From the NCBI GenBank assembly GCA_023846275.1, contig CM043872.1, positions 29,626,670 through 29,690,669 of the forward strand: a DNA stretch of 64,000 nucleotides. Direction: 5' to 3'. Below, in pieces: positions 1-14,651 of this stretch (position 1 is its first letter; each line of letters opens with the position of its first letter). The translations under genes and the position numbers were made by a program. Source of the DNA: Vanilla planifolia. Lineage: Eukaryota > Streptophyta > Magnoliopsida > Asparagales > Orchidaceae. Under the pieces are notes generated by a model, which worked only from the letters and a program-made list of their open reading frames with translations, searched no databases and was not told the DNA's origin.

Positions 1-721
1 CTTTAAAATGGACTTATTAATAGCTAGAGTGGATTCTAGAAATGTAAACAAAATTTTTAAAATTATAATAAAATTGACTATGATTGGTAGACCAAGTTTT
101 TTGGTGATTAAAGAAGTCGTAAGTAGGTGGTGAGTTGGAGGTGTCATCATAAATAATTTAAGATGGAAATTTGATTAAACTTAGGTGGTAGGTAGAGAAA
201 TGTGATTAGAATTAAGTGGATGGAGAGCTAAGGGGATAGAGCATTTTGTATATTCAGGGATTATAGATGTTACATTGTTAAGAAAAATTATTAATGATTA
301 AGATTAGATTTTTTTGTCCTATAGTATGAAGGTTGATCTTGAATTAAAATTTGGAATGTGTTTAAGAGCTATGAAGGGATAAGGCAAACCAATGGTATTT
401 TGAATGTAAATGATATTGTAAATTATGGGACACATTATCTATATGAGTGGAGGAGGGAGGGGGGGGGGGGAGAGGGAGAGGAGAATTATACAAACTTATA
501 ACTTTCAAATCAATTTAAAATCACAATTAACTTTGCACCAAAAACTTATAGTTTCTTAATCTTGTTTGCTATTGTAACAATTATTTTATGAAATGTTATA
601 ATTTGTTATGTTGTAGAGTGAATAATTGGAAATACATATAAAGAGTTTCAAATTATTGATCAAAACTTCAGTCTACGTCCACTCTTAACCAAATGGCTAG
701 ACAATTTACTAAAGTTATCGA

Positions 722-829
722 CTTAATAAAAGCATATAATACTAGCTCAATAAAAGCCTGCAACACTTGTTTAATAAAAGTTTGCGACATTGACTTGATA
801 AAAACTTTCACAATGGCTTAATAAAAGCC
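722..829. repeat. 24-bp minisatellite, about 4.5 units
   Basis: Units begin at 722, 746, 770, 794 (one base short) and 817 (partial). Each starts with a form of CTTAATAAAAGC followed by about 12 variable bases. The units have diverged from one another, so the array is old. Confidence 0.85.
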
Positions 830-2579
830 AACAAAGATTAAATATAAAGAGTTTCAACAATGGGATAAGAACAATGTAAAACTTAATATAATAATTCTTA
901 TGATCAATAAACAATTAAGTAAAAGACACATAATAGTGAATAGAAGATATGCAAAAAAGTGAGAAAAAACTAAAGATTAGCATGATAAATGATGAAATGA
1001 TGGCTCGTATGATGATAAAGGAAGAGAAATCCACAGTTTTTTTCTCTTAATCCTCTCTAAGTGTAAGATGATTATAATGAAAAGATTTTTCAAATGATAT
1101 GCGAGTGAAGTATTAACCTTTTTTTATAGTTTAGTCATTTATATACTCTTAAGAATGCTTTCAAATGGTTCTAAAACACTCAAATAATTATGTGAAAAAC
1201 TAGTCAAACTTGTCATTATTCACATTCTGAACTGATCATACTTTATGATTCAGGAGATTGTACAAATACGATGTACCACTAACAACATTATCTAAGCAGT
1301 CATTATTGTTTTGTCTAGCTCATTTTCATCATGCAAAATGGATCATACATATATGATGAGTATATCGTGCGGTACGACTAAAATAAAATTGTGCAAATCT
1401 ATTCTAAACTCTCAAAAATGTTGTGCAATGAAGGATCGTAAACTGTGGTATGTTCTACGACAAATCCATTTATGCTAATTACTTTGTTATCATATTAGTA
1501 CAATGTGAATCGTACTCTTACGATGTAAATCTGTCCAATATATGATTAAGTCTCGTGCTCTAGGGTGAAATGTTATCGTATAAATATGAAAGTAATATCG
1601 TGCCTTATGATTGAAATTGGCACTCTTACAGCCTAACTCTTGAACTTTCATTAAATAAAAAATAGATTATATAATTATAATGAATATCATTATATTGTAT
1701 TAAAATCATTAGCTCTTTATATCTCTTAGGATTACAAGTGACGTACTCATAAGATATGAAATGCCATACTTGTATGACAATATAACAAAATTCTAATTTT
1801 TCTCATCGTTTGGTTCAATCCCTTGTTTAATCATTCTAATGAATAATTGTATAATTATGAAAGTTGACATTGTACTATACAAAATATTAAGACACCTAAA
1901 ACTTAAAAATACATCTCTTGTGTAGGCTATCAATGTACTTGTATAATAAGAACATTGCAATTGTATGAATAGCAGAACCATTAATATTACTCAATATCAC
2001 CCTTTGCCTACGTTTAATCCGATCAAAGTATTAAATGATTGTACGATTGGTTCATTATACAAGTACGATTAATTTAGCCAATATAAACTTCATTTAATTT
2101 TAATCTTTTTAAATTTAACTTAATTTAGTTTTAATACATAATGCAACTCATTATAAATATAATGTTCTAAAATAAATAATATATGTAAAACACAATGAAA
2201 TACATGTCTTAAGAAAATCTTAAGCTCCTTAAGTAAATTGGCATATGTTTTGACATTTTAATTATCAAAATAAAGATTTTCAATAAAGATATTCTCCTAG
2301 TATTACTTAAGCTTGTGTTTTTCTTGGTGTCAATTACGATTAATACTCAAACACTTTCGTTAAGCTCATTGAGTTAATTAATCAAGCTCTCCACATAAGT
2401 AGCTTAATTGCTCTTATGATACACTATCTAAAATCAACATTTAGGAAAAACATTAGCAAACATAATACAATGATTTTTGTTATCATCAAATAAATATTAT
2501 AATGACCAAATGGTTCAATTTTTTTTATCATCAAATAAATAATTATTCTAACTTAGTGAAAAGTATTCTTGTGAACATG

Positions 2580-3070
2580 AATGTAGGTGTAAGACTATTG
2601 ATAATGTTAATTTTCATAGTATTCTTTAAATTGTATTTATGAATGCTACAATATCATGTGATTGATATTAATTGTATACATTGTTAAATTAGCCAAATGT
2701 ATTGTGACCAAATGTGCATGTTGCAACAGCACTGGATTTTGAATGTCTTTATGCTCTAATCTGTACAATGGACCAGGTTTTCTGAAATAAGCTTAGAATT
2801 GGAATTGTTACCTACTAGATTAATGTAGCGTATTCTTTTGGATCCCAATATAGGCATAAAACCTGTGATGGTGTTGACTCTGGTTGTATTCCCTAAATTT
2901 TATTTTTCAATACTATGATATTTATGTGACATCAATTGTAGCAATTCTTAAATTAACCAAATGTATTGTGACTAAATATGCATTCTGCAGTAGAACTGGA
3001 TTTTGAATCTAAGTTTGCATCCTTTCATCCATACCATAGAAAAAATTTACTGAAAATAGCTTGCAGCGTC
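2580..3070. repeat. Diverged tandem duplication of about 220 bp
   Basis: The segment at about 2580-2812 is repeated at about 2851-3070. Shared landmarks, in the same order, are a CCAAATGTATTGTGAC block, a run reading ACTGGATTTTGAAT, and an AAATAGCTT/AAATAAGCTT end. Mismatches and small gaps are common. The second copy ends less than 100 bp before the first visible exon of the DUF155 gene. Confidence 0.75.
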
Positions 3071-3156
3071 ATTGTTTTATTCAATTATATTTGCAAACAA
3101 AGTTTGTTTGAGTGATCATTTTTGTGGCTGGCTGATGGCTTGTTATTTTGTTATAG

Positions 3157-6100
3157 GGTATTGGTGTCGATGAGAATGGTGATAATTGCCGTTATGTTGT
3201 TGTTTTTCAATATGGATCTGCTGTTTTATTCAATATTGCAGATCATGAAGCAGAACAATTCCTTGACATGGTTAGGAAACATGCTTCTGGATTGCTTCCT
3301 GAGATGAGAAAGGATGGTAACTCAAAACATTTTCAGCACATATTATAAGCAAGCTTAAGATATTAAATAATTTCACTTGTCAATTTGAAGAACACTAAAG
3401 ATGCTAAAGGGTCATGGTTAGTGGATTTTCTTTCTTCTGTCGTGATTGCACAACTTCTTAACATGATGATTGGGCTAATTGTTCCAGTGTCACACTATAA
3501 TAATCATCTGGAGAGTTTGTCCTCTCTTGGAAGTAGTATGACTTTTCCAAACTTTTGTGCCTTAATCGAGTTATGACTTTAATATTTTTGTATGACACGT
3601 TACATCTGAATATTGGCCGGCTTAACAAAACACAGCTTTTTAGGGTATGTAAGAAATCCTTAATGAATCTAAAGCTAATATGTTGTGCTGCAGCGTATTC
3701 TACTGCAATAATGTTTAGCAACAACAACTAGCACAAAGTTGAATTTAGTGCTATTTAGACTCAGCATAACTGTCGAATTCTCACTACTTGGCAATGGGGT
3801 TCTATGCATGTTAGTTCTTGTTCTCTTACTAATTCCTCTTCTTCCTGCTGTATTATGTAATGCAGATACACGAAATTCATGTTATGCGAACCCAATTTCT
3901 CCAAATAAACGAGGATGTGAAACACAGCTGATGCTTGACAAATCAAAAGTTTCAATAGAAGTTTTTCATCATAGATCTAAAGCCTTGTTTTTCTCATACA
4001 AGATGCCTTACTGAAGTCAATATTTATGGAAGTAGAAAGAAACGATTGCTTTTACTGCAAAGTTCCTATAATTTGACATCAAAAAGATTCCAACTGTATG
4101 CCATCTCTACATCCAAGTACAGCAATTAATTTTTTGGATAGCATCATAATTGATTGTGGTATATATAAGTTTATTACATCTAGTTTTAGTAGTACAACTA
4201 AGAAAACTTGCTAAGCATTATGTCGAGGTGGCGATTAAATAAGTAGAATTGTGACTTTTGGTGTTAACTTATTAATCAAGTGTGTCACATTGGTGAATTT
4301 TCACTATCTTTTACATTTTCTTTAGAATTGAGGAATTTTCTTAAAAAATTAAATTTCTTTCTTTTTAATGGTTGATAACAATGGAGAAATATAAAAATGT
4401 TACTGAAACAGGAATCTCTGTTTGTTGTTGACTCTTTCTTCATGAATTTCATTCATTGACTTTGATGGAGTTTTCTGTAGTACTCCGCAGCTTGCTGCTT
4501 TATGGTGAACACCCATGCAAAGAATTTGTTGCTGATCTTTCTCTTGATGTTACGTAGGCTTTTTTGTGTTTATAGTTCTTGTCTTTGTAGAAAAGATATA
4601 CTACTACTAGTAATTGTCCATGTCATCTTAGATTGCAACACACAGTTTGACCTACAACAGGTGTTCATGTATTTTACATGTGTTATCAAATGTTTCCAGT
4701 AGAACAAAATTTATTTTCTGATTTTTTTTTTCTCTTTTTTAGATTATGCTGTAGTTGAGAAACCACAATTGACAACATGGATGCATGGCGGTGCGGATTA
4801 TATAGCTTTGAAATGTTTGGACATGGATGGTATACGCATAATTTGCAATGTACTTGGTCAAAGCATAGCCCTTGATCATTACATAGGGCAGGTATTCTCC
4901 AATTTAAAGATAACATTTTTCCATTTTTTATTTTAGTACCATATATGTATATCTGCTGGCAAAAGGCATTTATTGTTTGCATTAATCTTGGTAGCCATTG
5001 TTTGAAATACTCTTTAGTAAATGGTTGTCTAAAATATATGAACCATTAGTAAATATTTCAGTTTTTTATTTGTCAAAGGACTCAAAATAGGTGCGACTGG
5101 TAGTTTACCTTACTTTTCTTTATAAATAAAAATTGCATGTCTTACCTTTTAGGGGAAATAGTAATATAGTCCCTTTAATTTGGTCCTATATGTGGGTGTC
5201 TCTCTCTCCATTTCTTTTATATTTGTATTGTTTGCTCTTTATTTCTCCATTGAGACAATTTCTAGTATGCTGTCACCCAGTGTGTGGGGTAATATAATGT
5301 TACCATCCATCCACATCTCTCACTGACTCACTGACATTGTTGCCAGCATGACCCATGTTCTTTCTCATAAATGGCTTTGAAACTTATATAATTAACAGAT
5401 TATAAGTATCATATTTTTTAAATTTTGGCCTTTTGTTCAAGTTTTAGTGAATTTTGGTTCAAGTGATCTTTTTTATGTAAGTTATGGCTCACTTGATTAT
5501 ATTGTGTTTGGTAGATTTAAGAAAGATCAAGTGGATTATAACTTTTAGAATAGTTATACGAAATTATTTTAATTTAGAGTTACATCAGGTAATTTAGAGT
5601 CACATAGGTAAATTTTATTATGATTATTAAAAAACTTTGCTGTTAGATTCTATATATCCTTCATTAATCTTTGTATTTTTGGTTGACTATGAGTATTGCT
5701 TGTTGACAAGGTTGTAAATGCTGATCAACTAACAAATTATATAAAAAATACTTAGTTGTTCTTTTTTATTATCTGAATAGGTAATTAAATCAATGTTAGA
5801 TAGGTTACTATTAATTATAATGAATTCTTGTGTGAATTACTAATTAATTGCAATGATCAACTAAATTTTTTGTGTTAATGTATAAGATACAATTTTTTAT
5901 TAAATTTTTTATTATCTGAATAGGTAATAATGTATAAGATACAATTTTTGCATTAATTTACTATTCAATTAGTATTTGAAGAAATTACTTTGTTGTTAGA
6001 TAGCTCTTGCTATCACAAAGTGAATTTAAAATTTGAATTTAAAGATTAGAATTTTTAAGTCAATTTAGCCATATTAACATGCTCTAGGGACACCTGTTTT

Positions 6101-9100
6101 CACTTCTGTGGTTTTAAAAAAAATTCTTGCAACTTATTCTCTTCTTCCCAAAAACTGATCTCATCAGCAACCACGATTGATTCTTTTTTAGTTAGTCAAA
6201 TAATTTTACTACTACTATTGTATTAGTCCATTAACTCTAAAGAGCTTTGTGTAGAAGGGAAAAAAACTCTTTGAAAATTAGTTTGATAGCATATTATGTA
6301 GGTTCTTTTGTGCTTCTTATTTCTATGTAGTTACAAGAAGTGTTTGCGAGTGGATCAAAGAGATTACTTCTAATGGTTGAAGTTTTTCCACTGATGACAA
6401 TGAAATACAAATGATTGATGAACTAGATGATAATGACATTTAGAGGATCCAAATAGGATGGTCTAGACGAGTGGGGCGTATGAGTCACTCAGTACATTCT
6501 GCAATAGAAACTTTCACTCAATTTTATTGGAACAATAAAAATAATGGTATTATATATTATATAATGTTAACTTGCAAAGTTCATGAATACAAGTAGAATG
6601 GTATTCTTGAGATAAGAATATACTTAGATGGGCAAATAGTGATACATTGTAGGCATGCTAGTGAGGCCGTGCTATGAGAAAAGTATAGTTTCAACTAAAG
6701 GTTAGCTTAATAAAGATTGGCTTAGATAACTCGGGTATGTAAAGCTTTAGCTACTATATGTTTCAATAAGGAGATGAAATTTGTTAGAATTGCTCATGTG
6801 AACAAGGGAAGTGGAAGTTTGACAAGAGATTATCAACAAGAACCACATATTCCTGTGGAAATGGTGGTAAATAAGCACAATTTAAGCCAAAGATATTTAT
6901 GCTTAACCCCACTTAGTTGGTTAAGGTTTGTTTTGATGATGTAGTTGGTATGTTCGAAGCATAAAAAGGTGCAAAACTAGCAGATGACATGGATTTTTGG
7001 GTAATGATTTTGGTTTTTAATGGTTTTACATGAAAGGCACGGCTAGAATAAGAGAGAAAAATTTATGAAATTAAGAAATTTAATTAAATTGTTCTTGTTC
7101 ATTTTTGTTAAATTATCTGAAAGCTCTTTCTAAATCAAAAGTTTGTTTGGTGGTTGACATTGAAGATGGTCTCTATTATGCATGTGGGTGCATGCTCCAC
7201 ATGTGAACAAAGAACCATTAAGATTTGTATTTCTAGAGAAAAAGAGGGGAGATGGAACATGGTTATAGAGAGGACTAATCAGAGTTTCATGAAGAAAGAG
7301 GAAAAATAGGAAATAGTTAGCAAATGATTTGATGAAACAAAAAATTCAAGAGAAAATGCTACTATTTATGGGTGGAGAGGAGTTCTAGTATTCTTGAAGT
7401 AATTCAATGGTGATTGAATTATGGAAGCTCTCAATGTGTGAGAAAAAAATAGTAAAAAGAACTTGGGTTTAGTTGAGAAAGTAGAGAAGTAGTCTCTAAG
7501 AAGTCCTTTCTTTTTATAGTGGAAGAATAGCATTTGGCTTGATCTTCGATGTAAATTAGGACTGATTACTAATTAGCTGAGTGGCAGAGGATCTATGACA
7601 TTAAATGTGATATTCTAGAAGATCTGGAGCAATAAATGAAGGGCTAGACTGGATGCCGAGTTTTGGATGTTGGGGTGGCCATTGAGCATTGCGGGGATTG
7701 GTAGGGAGTAGATATTGATCTTGGATTGTGCCATCTGCCATGAATGGGATCTAGATTATTTCCCTGGCATAGACTGGGAAGGAGTATCTGTTGCATCTTG
7801 CTAAGAATCTTATGGTTGGTTTGGAGCTGGCGACAAAATGAAAATGAGGCAGGGAGAAATTGGACTAAAGAGAGGGGAGTGTCTAGTCAGGGGGAGCAGG
7901 GAAATCCCTCTCAGGGAGTGATGGATCCATGACGAGGGAGGTGAGGTCCTTATTAAGAAAGGCTAGGATCCTCATCAAGGGGATGGGGAAAGCTTGTCTT
8001 ACTGCGGGAATATGGTATTGACTTAGGACAGAGACTTGGTTTGCTTCAGGGAGTAGAACAATCCTTGAAGGGCCATGCAAAAGGATTGATTTCACTTACT
8101 GAGTTGATAACGATCATACCATGTGGCACATGATCTGTTACAAAATGTACTCTGATAAGCAGGGTGAGATTGTTGCCGTACATTGCCGTTGCAATGGTTA
8201 GTCTTTACAGGTAATCTTGTTTGTGTTCAAAAATACAATGACTGACATTTTTCTCCAGAACTGTGCCTAATATTTGATCTTCTAAATGAAATATGAACAT
8301 GATTTAGCAGTAAGGTTTATGGAAATGTTTGCATAAATCTTTCACGAGTGAGATGCAAATTTTGTAAATATTAGATCAAGTTGGCATCTAGAATTATGAC
8401 ACTTGTGTAAGATGTCATAATTTTAGTTAGAAATTTTGCAGTTGGTGACTTAAAAATGTTTTCTAATGTTTATTCTAGAGTTCTTTTATTTTTATAGGTT
8501 GATGATATGGTTGAAGAATTTACAGACATAAATCGTGGTATGGAGAAAACTGGGACCTTTACCATGAAAAGGAAGAAGCTTTTTCAACTGGTGGGGAAGG
8601 CAAACTCAAACTTAGCCGATGTTATCATAAAGCTTGGACTATTTGACAGGTAACACCATAGTTCTTGCTATCAAATCAGATTTTGTAATGACTAATGACT
8701 GATAGTTGAGATCACAAAATTGTTGAAATTTACAAGAGAGATATGACTTTATAATGAGGTCTTTTACATTCAACTTTCCTGCCTGATTATAGGTGCTTCT
8801 GTGGTGCTTAACTTTCTTATTGTCAACACTGTAATGCAACTTTTTTCTCAATCTCTGGTTTCGTTTCTCACAACACTTTTAGTTCAGAATAGATAGAGTT
8901 AGGTATTCTGTGGATAGTTTAATAATTCTCATATTTTATTCCTCGTTTTTCAAATGTCTCAACCCCACAATTGTTCTCCTATTTTCCAGCTATCCCTTCT
9001 ACTCGGTAAAGTCAGCTTCAACACAATTTTATATTTTTTCAATTCTTGTTTTATTGAAGTATTGCATTCTCCAAAGTACCTATTTGAGATTTTTTTTGTT

Positions 9101-12100
9101 TGGTATCACTATAGCTACAATCCATGATAAAGTTGTGAATTGGGATACTCTATACATTTTACAAAAATTCTTACTTTGGGAGTGCAAGTTTCTTGCTCTC
9201 TTTCTATTTTTGTTGTTCTCATGTTGTACTATATATTTTCGTCATTGCTAGCAGAAAAGATTTTTAGCTTTTACTTTTTGAAATTGATAAAAGAAAAAAT
9301 AGTCTTGCTAGACAGCTAAGAATCATGTAATAATGCTGTTTGATTTTGCATAGCTGTGCTAATATCTACGAGCAGCATTTAGTGGATTCACCAACTAATA
9401 CTTTTCTCAGGGAAGTTGTGTGCTGAAACCAATGCTTATTACTACTAACTGATTTGATTATATTGCTTTATATAAATTGCAAGTGAGAGGTATCATGCAT
9501 TCAATATCACATAACTCAATAGATTTTCTAAATTTATTCCATTAGATTCCATATAAAATAAGTGATATGAAATTATTCGTGTGGGCACAGGCTTGACCCA
9601 CATCAAGGGTGACACTATTGTGATCTGCAACCTAGCATTTGATGGTTATCCACAATGCTGTAGTTGCACTGATTAGACTTTTTATTTGTCATTTCTTGTG
9701 TTGTTCATATTTTGTGTGGGTTGTGCTTGAACTTTGTGTTGTGTGGGGGCATGGATGAGTGGATTTTTCGGTGGGGGCGGAGTTGGACATCTTTCAGGGT
9801 TCGAGCGATTTGAAATAGTCTAAATAAGACAAAGTGGCCCAAGGACAGGTAGAACAATAGATGCAGGCACGTTAAAGATTTTGAAATAGTCTGTTATCGC
9901 CATATATGTTGGAGAGGTTGACAAGATTGAGAGCTTAGGTGGCAAGCAATTGCATGGGATAGTCTAGAGGACTATAGAGGGATTTGATTAAGGAGAGAAT
10001 GCTTCATGCTGAAGCTACCCCTGAAATTTTAGGTGGTTTTTGTTGAAGTTTAGGTGGTTGTCAATACTTGGAGGCAGAGTTGCAGCCGCCCTTTTCTTGC
10101 TCAGAACGGTTGGAAATACCTGTGGTTGGATCCTAGGTGTTGTTTCATGTGTTTTGTTTTTTGTCATTTCCTTTCAATCCTAGAGACCCATGTGAGCTCC
10201 ATTATGTTATTGTTTGTTAAGGTTTTTGGCTGTGAACGAACTTCTTGTGAGGTCCGTATAGTTCTTTAGCTCTTACAATGAGCAAGTGCTGCATTGTATG
10301 GAACATTGTAAATCCTTCCAGTTTTTTTTATAGCCTTGTGTGGAGGCAACTAGTCAACTTTAGATATTTAGCACACAGTTAGTTACTTGCATAATTAACT
10401 TGCATTAAGCATGCTTGAGAGGGCTTAGGTGTCCAATTCCATGTTTAAGGGTGATTAACTTTCCTTATTAATTGAAAACTAGCTTTAAATGGAAAGAAGA
10501 TAACCTCTTATGGGGTCATGCGATGTCATTTGCCCTACATGTAGTTGCTTGACCTCCTCTAATCGAATTTAATCAATAAACACATGGTGCACATATAAAA
10601 TTCCATACACGCACAGTACATATACACAAAGGTGGAGGTCCTTGTGCATCTGCTATAGACCAAAAGTTTTACTCACACATGTACATGTGTGACCATTTTG
10701 TACACCCACAATGAGTTCAGTATGCATGTCGCTTCCATGCAGTAGCCGTGCGTGCTCTTTAGGCTAATCCATATGCCCAAAGTATGCTCAACTTTTCTGC
10801 TCTTTAGGCAATTTCATATACCCAAACCAGATACGCTCAACTTGTACAAAAGCTTGGAATATGAATCCAATTTCAATTGAACCCTATTGCATTCATTCCA
10901 AAGACCAAGTTGTTTTGGAATTTCACCTGGACATGCAATGATCCTCCCATTGCAGAGCCAGCTCACTCTTGTGCTTGCATTGGTGGTGACAGTTGTGCAC
11001 TACATTGAAGTTATTTGATCATGGTTACTAAGAGTCTTCCATATCGGTGTAGAATGTTGGAACAGTTAAAGGAGGGTGTTTTGCTTAAGCTTTGAGAAGA
11101 AATGGAGAACTGGTCGATTTAACTAATAAACATTTGGGGGAACTTTGGATTTGACTGAAAACAATAGCGAGCAGTAGATCTGTACCTCTTAGGATACTCT
11201 ATGCTGTTGGGTTTCATCAGGATGGGACCTTTTCCTTGCTCACACTCAGGGTTGAGAATAGCTCTTGTTCTTGCCCTTGAGGATGAGGTTTCTTTATTGG
11301 GTAGTATTGGCGATTATGTTAGTATGTAGCGTTTGAGGGGCACAACTTTTTAGAATTTTAAGCCAATTCCTTTTGTGTTCCCACTCAATGGGAGGATCTG
11401 GGGTTATGGTGATGATATATACTTGTCTTAGGCAGTGGTAGATATTAGCTTTGCAAATGCATGTGTACGTTGATCCGTATGATGTTTCATGGTTATCATT
11501 ACTCAAATAGGTATAGAGATTATTAGAAGAGGCAGTAGAGAGATTTGGGTATTGGGCTCACAATCATAGTGAAGGTTGCTGACCTACATTTAATGGTTGT
11601 TTGGATCCAAAATTGTTCTCGATTGTATTGTGGACATCGATGTATTGTTTGATTGGTAGCTTATGTCTGAGTGAACAATAGTGATGTATGCTTTCTTGAA
11701 ATTTGTTGGGCATATGAAATTCTTTGTAAATTAGGGGATGCAAATTGTGAAGTCAAGATAGCTTATAATAGGAAGTTGGGATTAGATGGAAGAGTTTAAT
11801 GAAATCTGAATACCTTCTTGTCATCTATAAGGATGGTTTGTTGGATGTGTGGACTACCTTTTGATGTGGACCTACAAGTATAATTTGCTATAGTACTCAT
11901 TTTGATGATTTTATGGTGTTGGTGCAAGAGACTATGTAGCGAGATGCTTATTATCCTTTAGATTAAAAATAACACAATAATACTATTAACTGTATTTTAA
12001 TTTGAACAAGTGAAGAGATAAAATAAATCGTAGAAAATCATATCAAATTTAATAGAAAACTAGTTTATAGATTAAAATCATATAAAACAAAGATATGATT

Positions 12101-14651
12101 TTTCTCAATCTATAGATGAACTTTTGGAATTTTAAAAGAACACTGGGAAAGAATACTCTAAGAAAGTTAATTATACACTTGTTAGAATATATTATGTCTT
12201 AATTTATATTCTATTAATGTACACTTATGAATAATAAGCTTAATATTCTATGTTTTTTGTGTTTCTTTTTAATAATTTATTTTCTTGTGCATTTGTGTTT
12301 TAGATCCTATATAAAAGCATCAAATTCTTCGACATAAATGAAGTTCATAATCCTTTTTCTTAGACATAATCTTCATTTTGAAGTAATCCCATGATAACTT
12401 AATCTCTCACTTTCCTCATCCTAGTCTTGGACAAGAACCTTAATCTTGTCCCTTCTTTCTGTCATCCTCTCTATTGAGCCTCTCAAATCATGTATTCTTC
12501 CTCTCTCCATTTACCATTCACTGCTATTTGCCCTCATCCTTTCTCTTAGTAAGGAGTTTGATTGGCAAAACTAAGCCTCTTTGTGACATCGCATGAAGCT
12601 GCCCCCCTCCATTATGCCTTTCCTACTCTTCACCATGCTTCACAACATCCTTGCCTATTCTTTGCAACATTCCTCCACAAGCCCTTAAAGGAAGTCGTCA
12701 AATTTTGCATGAAGTTGATGTTATTCCATAGAGCTTACATCGTTTGTGAGACATTCCAGCTATGAGGTGTGACACAGTGGGCTATTCGAGGATACTTGCT
12801 CCACTTGCTTGATGGGTTATTTCTCCTCTCTTGCTGTAAGCCCTAGTTATTGCCTCCTCTAACAAAAGATAAGAAAAGGAGGATAAAAAATTTGTCCACA
12901 TTGCCTAACTGTCTAATCTACTATCACATTAATAACATTGGCTAATCCAAACTATCTCTTGAGGTGCTACGTAGTTATTGACTAAGATAAGCTAAATCAC
13001 CTTCCAGTTGATGCTCCTTTGAATGGTGATCTGTGGTTGAGAGCAGAGAAGGAAGGGAAGTGGTTTATTAGCCAGGTAAGGGTTTGCTAGTGTTACCTTT
13101 GTGTTTCCTTCGAACTTTTGCTCAGCTTGCAGCTTGATATGTTATTTGGTTTTGAATAATGTGTCGTGTGGATGCAACCCTTTCATATGCATGCCATAGT
13201 TCTCCCTTGAGTTATTTGCTGTAGCTTTGTTTTCTTTGGTTTTGAGCTTTTCAGGTGTTACGGAAGTAGAGTTTGGAGTTTACTTGGCATCTTTTGGCTA
13301 TATTGGTTTCAAGATATAGTACACCACACCGAGACATTGTTCGTCGGACCAGAAATATGGTATTAGAGGCGAACATATCGTACGCAAGCTGGGGTGTATG
13401 GTGCATGATGCCGCAGCTCCTAGGGAAGAAATGTGGGGGATTTTTGAAAGTTTGGCAACTGCACAATTTCAGATCGTGATGCTTTAATCAACATAAGAAA
13501 TTGTACTTTTAAGTAAAATGAGCATGTTGTTGTGATGTTTTGTGTACATTTTGATTAACAGATAGAAAAATGAGAGGAGAAAATGGGAAGAGAACTTAGA
13601 CACCCCTTTTCCCCCCATCACCTTTCCTCAACATGTGACTAAGTTAGAGCCATTATCATTCCATCAGGCCTGCTCATGGGGTGCACCTTGGGTCGAGTCT
13701 ATTCATAGCCAGCATCACCAGAGAATTCCCTCATCAATGGATTATGGTCTCAGTTAAGGGACAGTCATAGAAAAGCCTTGAGACGGGTGTTTCTTAGCAT
13801 GTACAATGGGAATAGGGTTTGGATTACACTAATCTTCCTCACAAACACTTAAGGAAAGCTTTAGGATGCTAAGTAATCTGGTCTCACCATGTTTTAGCAA
13901 TGTCAATTAGCATGTCAAGTTCTCATAGGCTGCAGATGTATTGACTTTGGACATTTGGACGCATTACAATACCATTTGATTTGCATCTTTGTGATGATGC
14001 CGATTGGTTTCTTCCCTACATGTTTCAATATTCGATGGGTTCGCTTCGTAGCACTAATCTTTCTCATTAAGTGATATACACTCGTCTGATTTTAGACCGG
14101 AGCTTGCTTTGCTTATTATAAACAGGTCTGAGATTGCTTGGAAGAATTCAAACTATGCCCAGATCCTGGAGTACCTTCGCGAGGAGTATGAGCTGGCTCC
14201 ACGCTTTGGGAGTCTTAACTTTAAGCTGAAATTTGTAGAGGTAAATAATGTTAAACATTGATTTGCAATTTCAATTATGCCACAGCGGCCGAAACGCAGT
14301 CTGCCAAAAATGTGGCCCAGCCATACTTCGAAACTCTACTTCTCAAGAGAGACCATTTTGCCCTTCTTCACAATGCTTTATTACATACAAATCATGCCCT
14401 TCTTGGTCATTGTAAATTCAAATATAAAATGGGATTCGATTTAGTACTTTTTAGCAATGATTTAACAAAAATGCAATGTGTTTTACCATCTTCCTTCTTG
14501 TTTATTGCAGCACAACATACATTTCCTGCAGGAGGTCCTTCAGAACAAAAGATCGGATCTTCTTGAATGGGTGATCATTATCCTTTTGCTCATAGAAAAC
14601 ATAATATCTATATATGAAATTCTAAAATGTTCAGACGTTATTTTACCTTAA
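3157..14651 (+). CDS. RRG: RETARDED ROOT GROWTH-like DUF155 protein (3' part)
   Basis: Five coding exons join in frame: 3157-3316, 4743-4891, 8498-8649, 14126-14240 and 14511-14651 (TAA). They give the last 238 or so residues; Arabidopsis RRG is roughly 370, so the N-terminus and its targeting peptide lie outside the window. All junctions are GT-AG with matching phases. Seen: the DUF155 core with VVVFQYGSAVLFN, HASGLLPEMRKDD, GQSIALDHYI, INRGMEKTGTFTM and KKLFQLVGKANSN, then one C-terminal hydrophobic helix (EWVIIILLLIENIISIYEIL). Known: this RMD1/YagE family includes yeast mitochondrial membrane proteins, and Arabidopsis RRG is a mitochondrial protein needed for root meristem cell division. 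Inferred: a mitochondrial inner-membrane anchor. Intron 3 is 5.5 kb. The paralogue RRL is the alternative, but the neighbouring DUF863 gene favours RRG. Confidence 0.87.
4892..8497 (+). other. 3.6-kb intron of the DUF155 gene
   Basis: The intron runs from donor GTATTC to acceptor ATAG. I see no exon of another gene. The part at about 6.3-8.1 kb is richer in G and purines than its surroundings and is probably an old transposon remnant, but no protein motif is recognisable in any frame. Confidence 0.5.
8650..14125 (+). other. 5.5-kb intron of the DUF155 gene
   Basis: The intron runs from donor GTAACA to acceptor ACAG. Between about 9.6 and 11.9 kb and again at 13.0-13.9 kb base composition rises above the local background, which suggests decayed inserted elements. 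Short open frames here match nothing I know and overlap on both strands. No RNA gene is seen. Confidence 0.5.

Larger units (their letters stand above)
1..3156. other. AT-rich upstream intron sequence with repeats
   Basis: No exon is visible here. Exon 3157-3316 begins at a splice acceptor, so this stretch is most likely the end of a long intron of the DUF155 gene. The conserved block that should precede that exon in RRG-type proteins was looked for by eye and not seen. The stretch holds a G-run and purine tract near 450-480, a 24-bp minisatellite (722-829), a region rich in TACGAT-like words (about 1250-2070), and two diverged copies of a block of about 220 bp (2580-3070). Confidence 0.55.

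Noticed and set aside
8910..9251. 113-codon plus-strand frame
   Set aside because: It is hydrophobic and low-complexity, inside a DUF155-gene intron, with no recognisable family.
13251..13479. Overlapping frames on both strands
   Set aside because: They lie in intron 3 of the DUF155 gene; openness on both strands and lack of family motifs suggest chance or old repeat.
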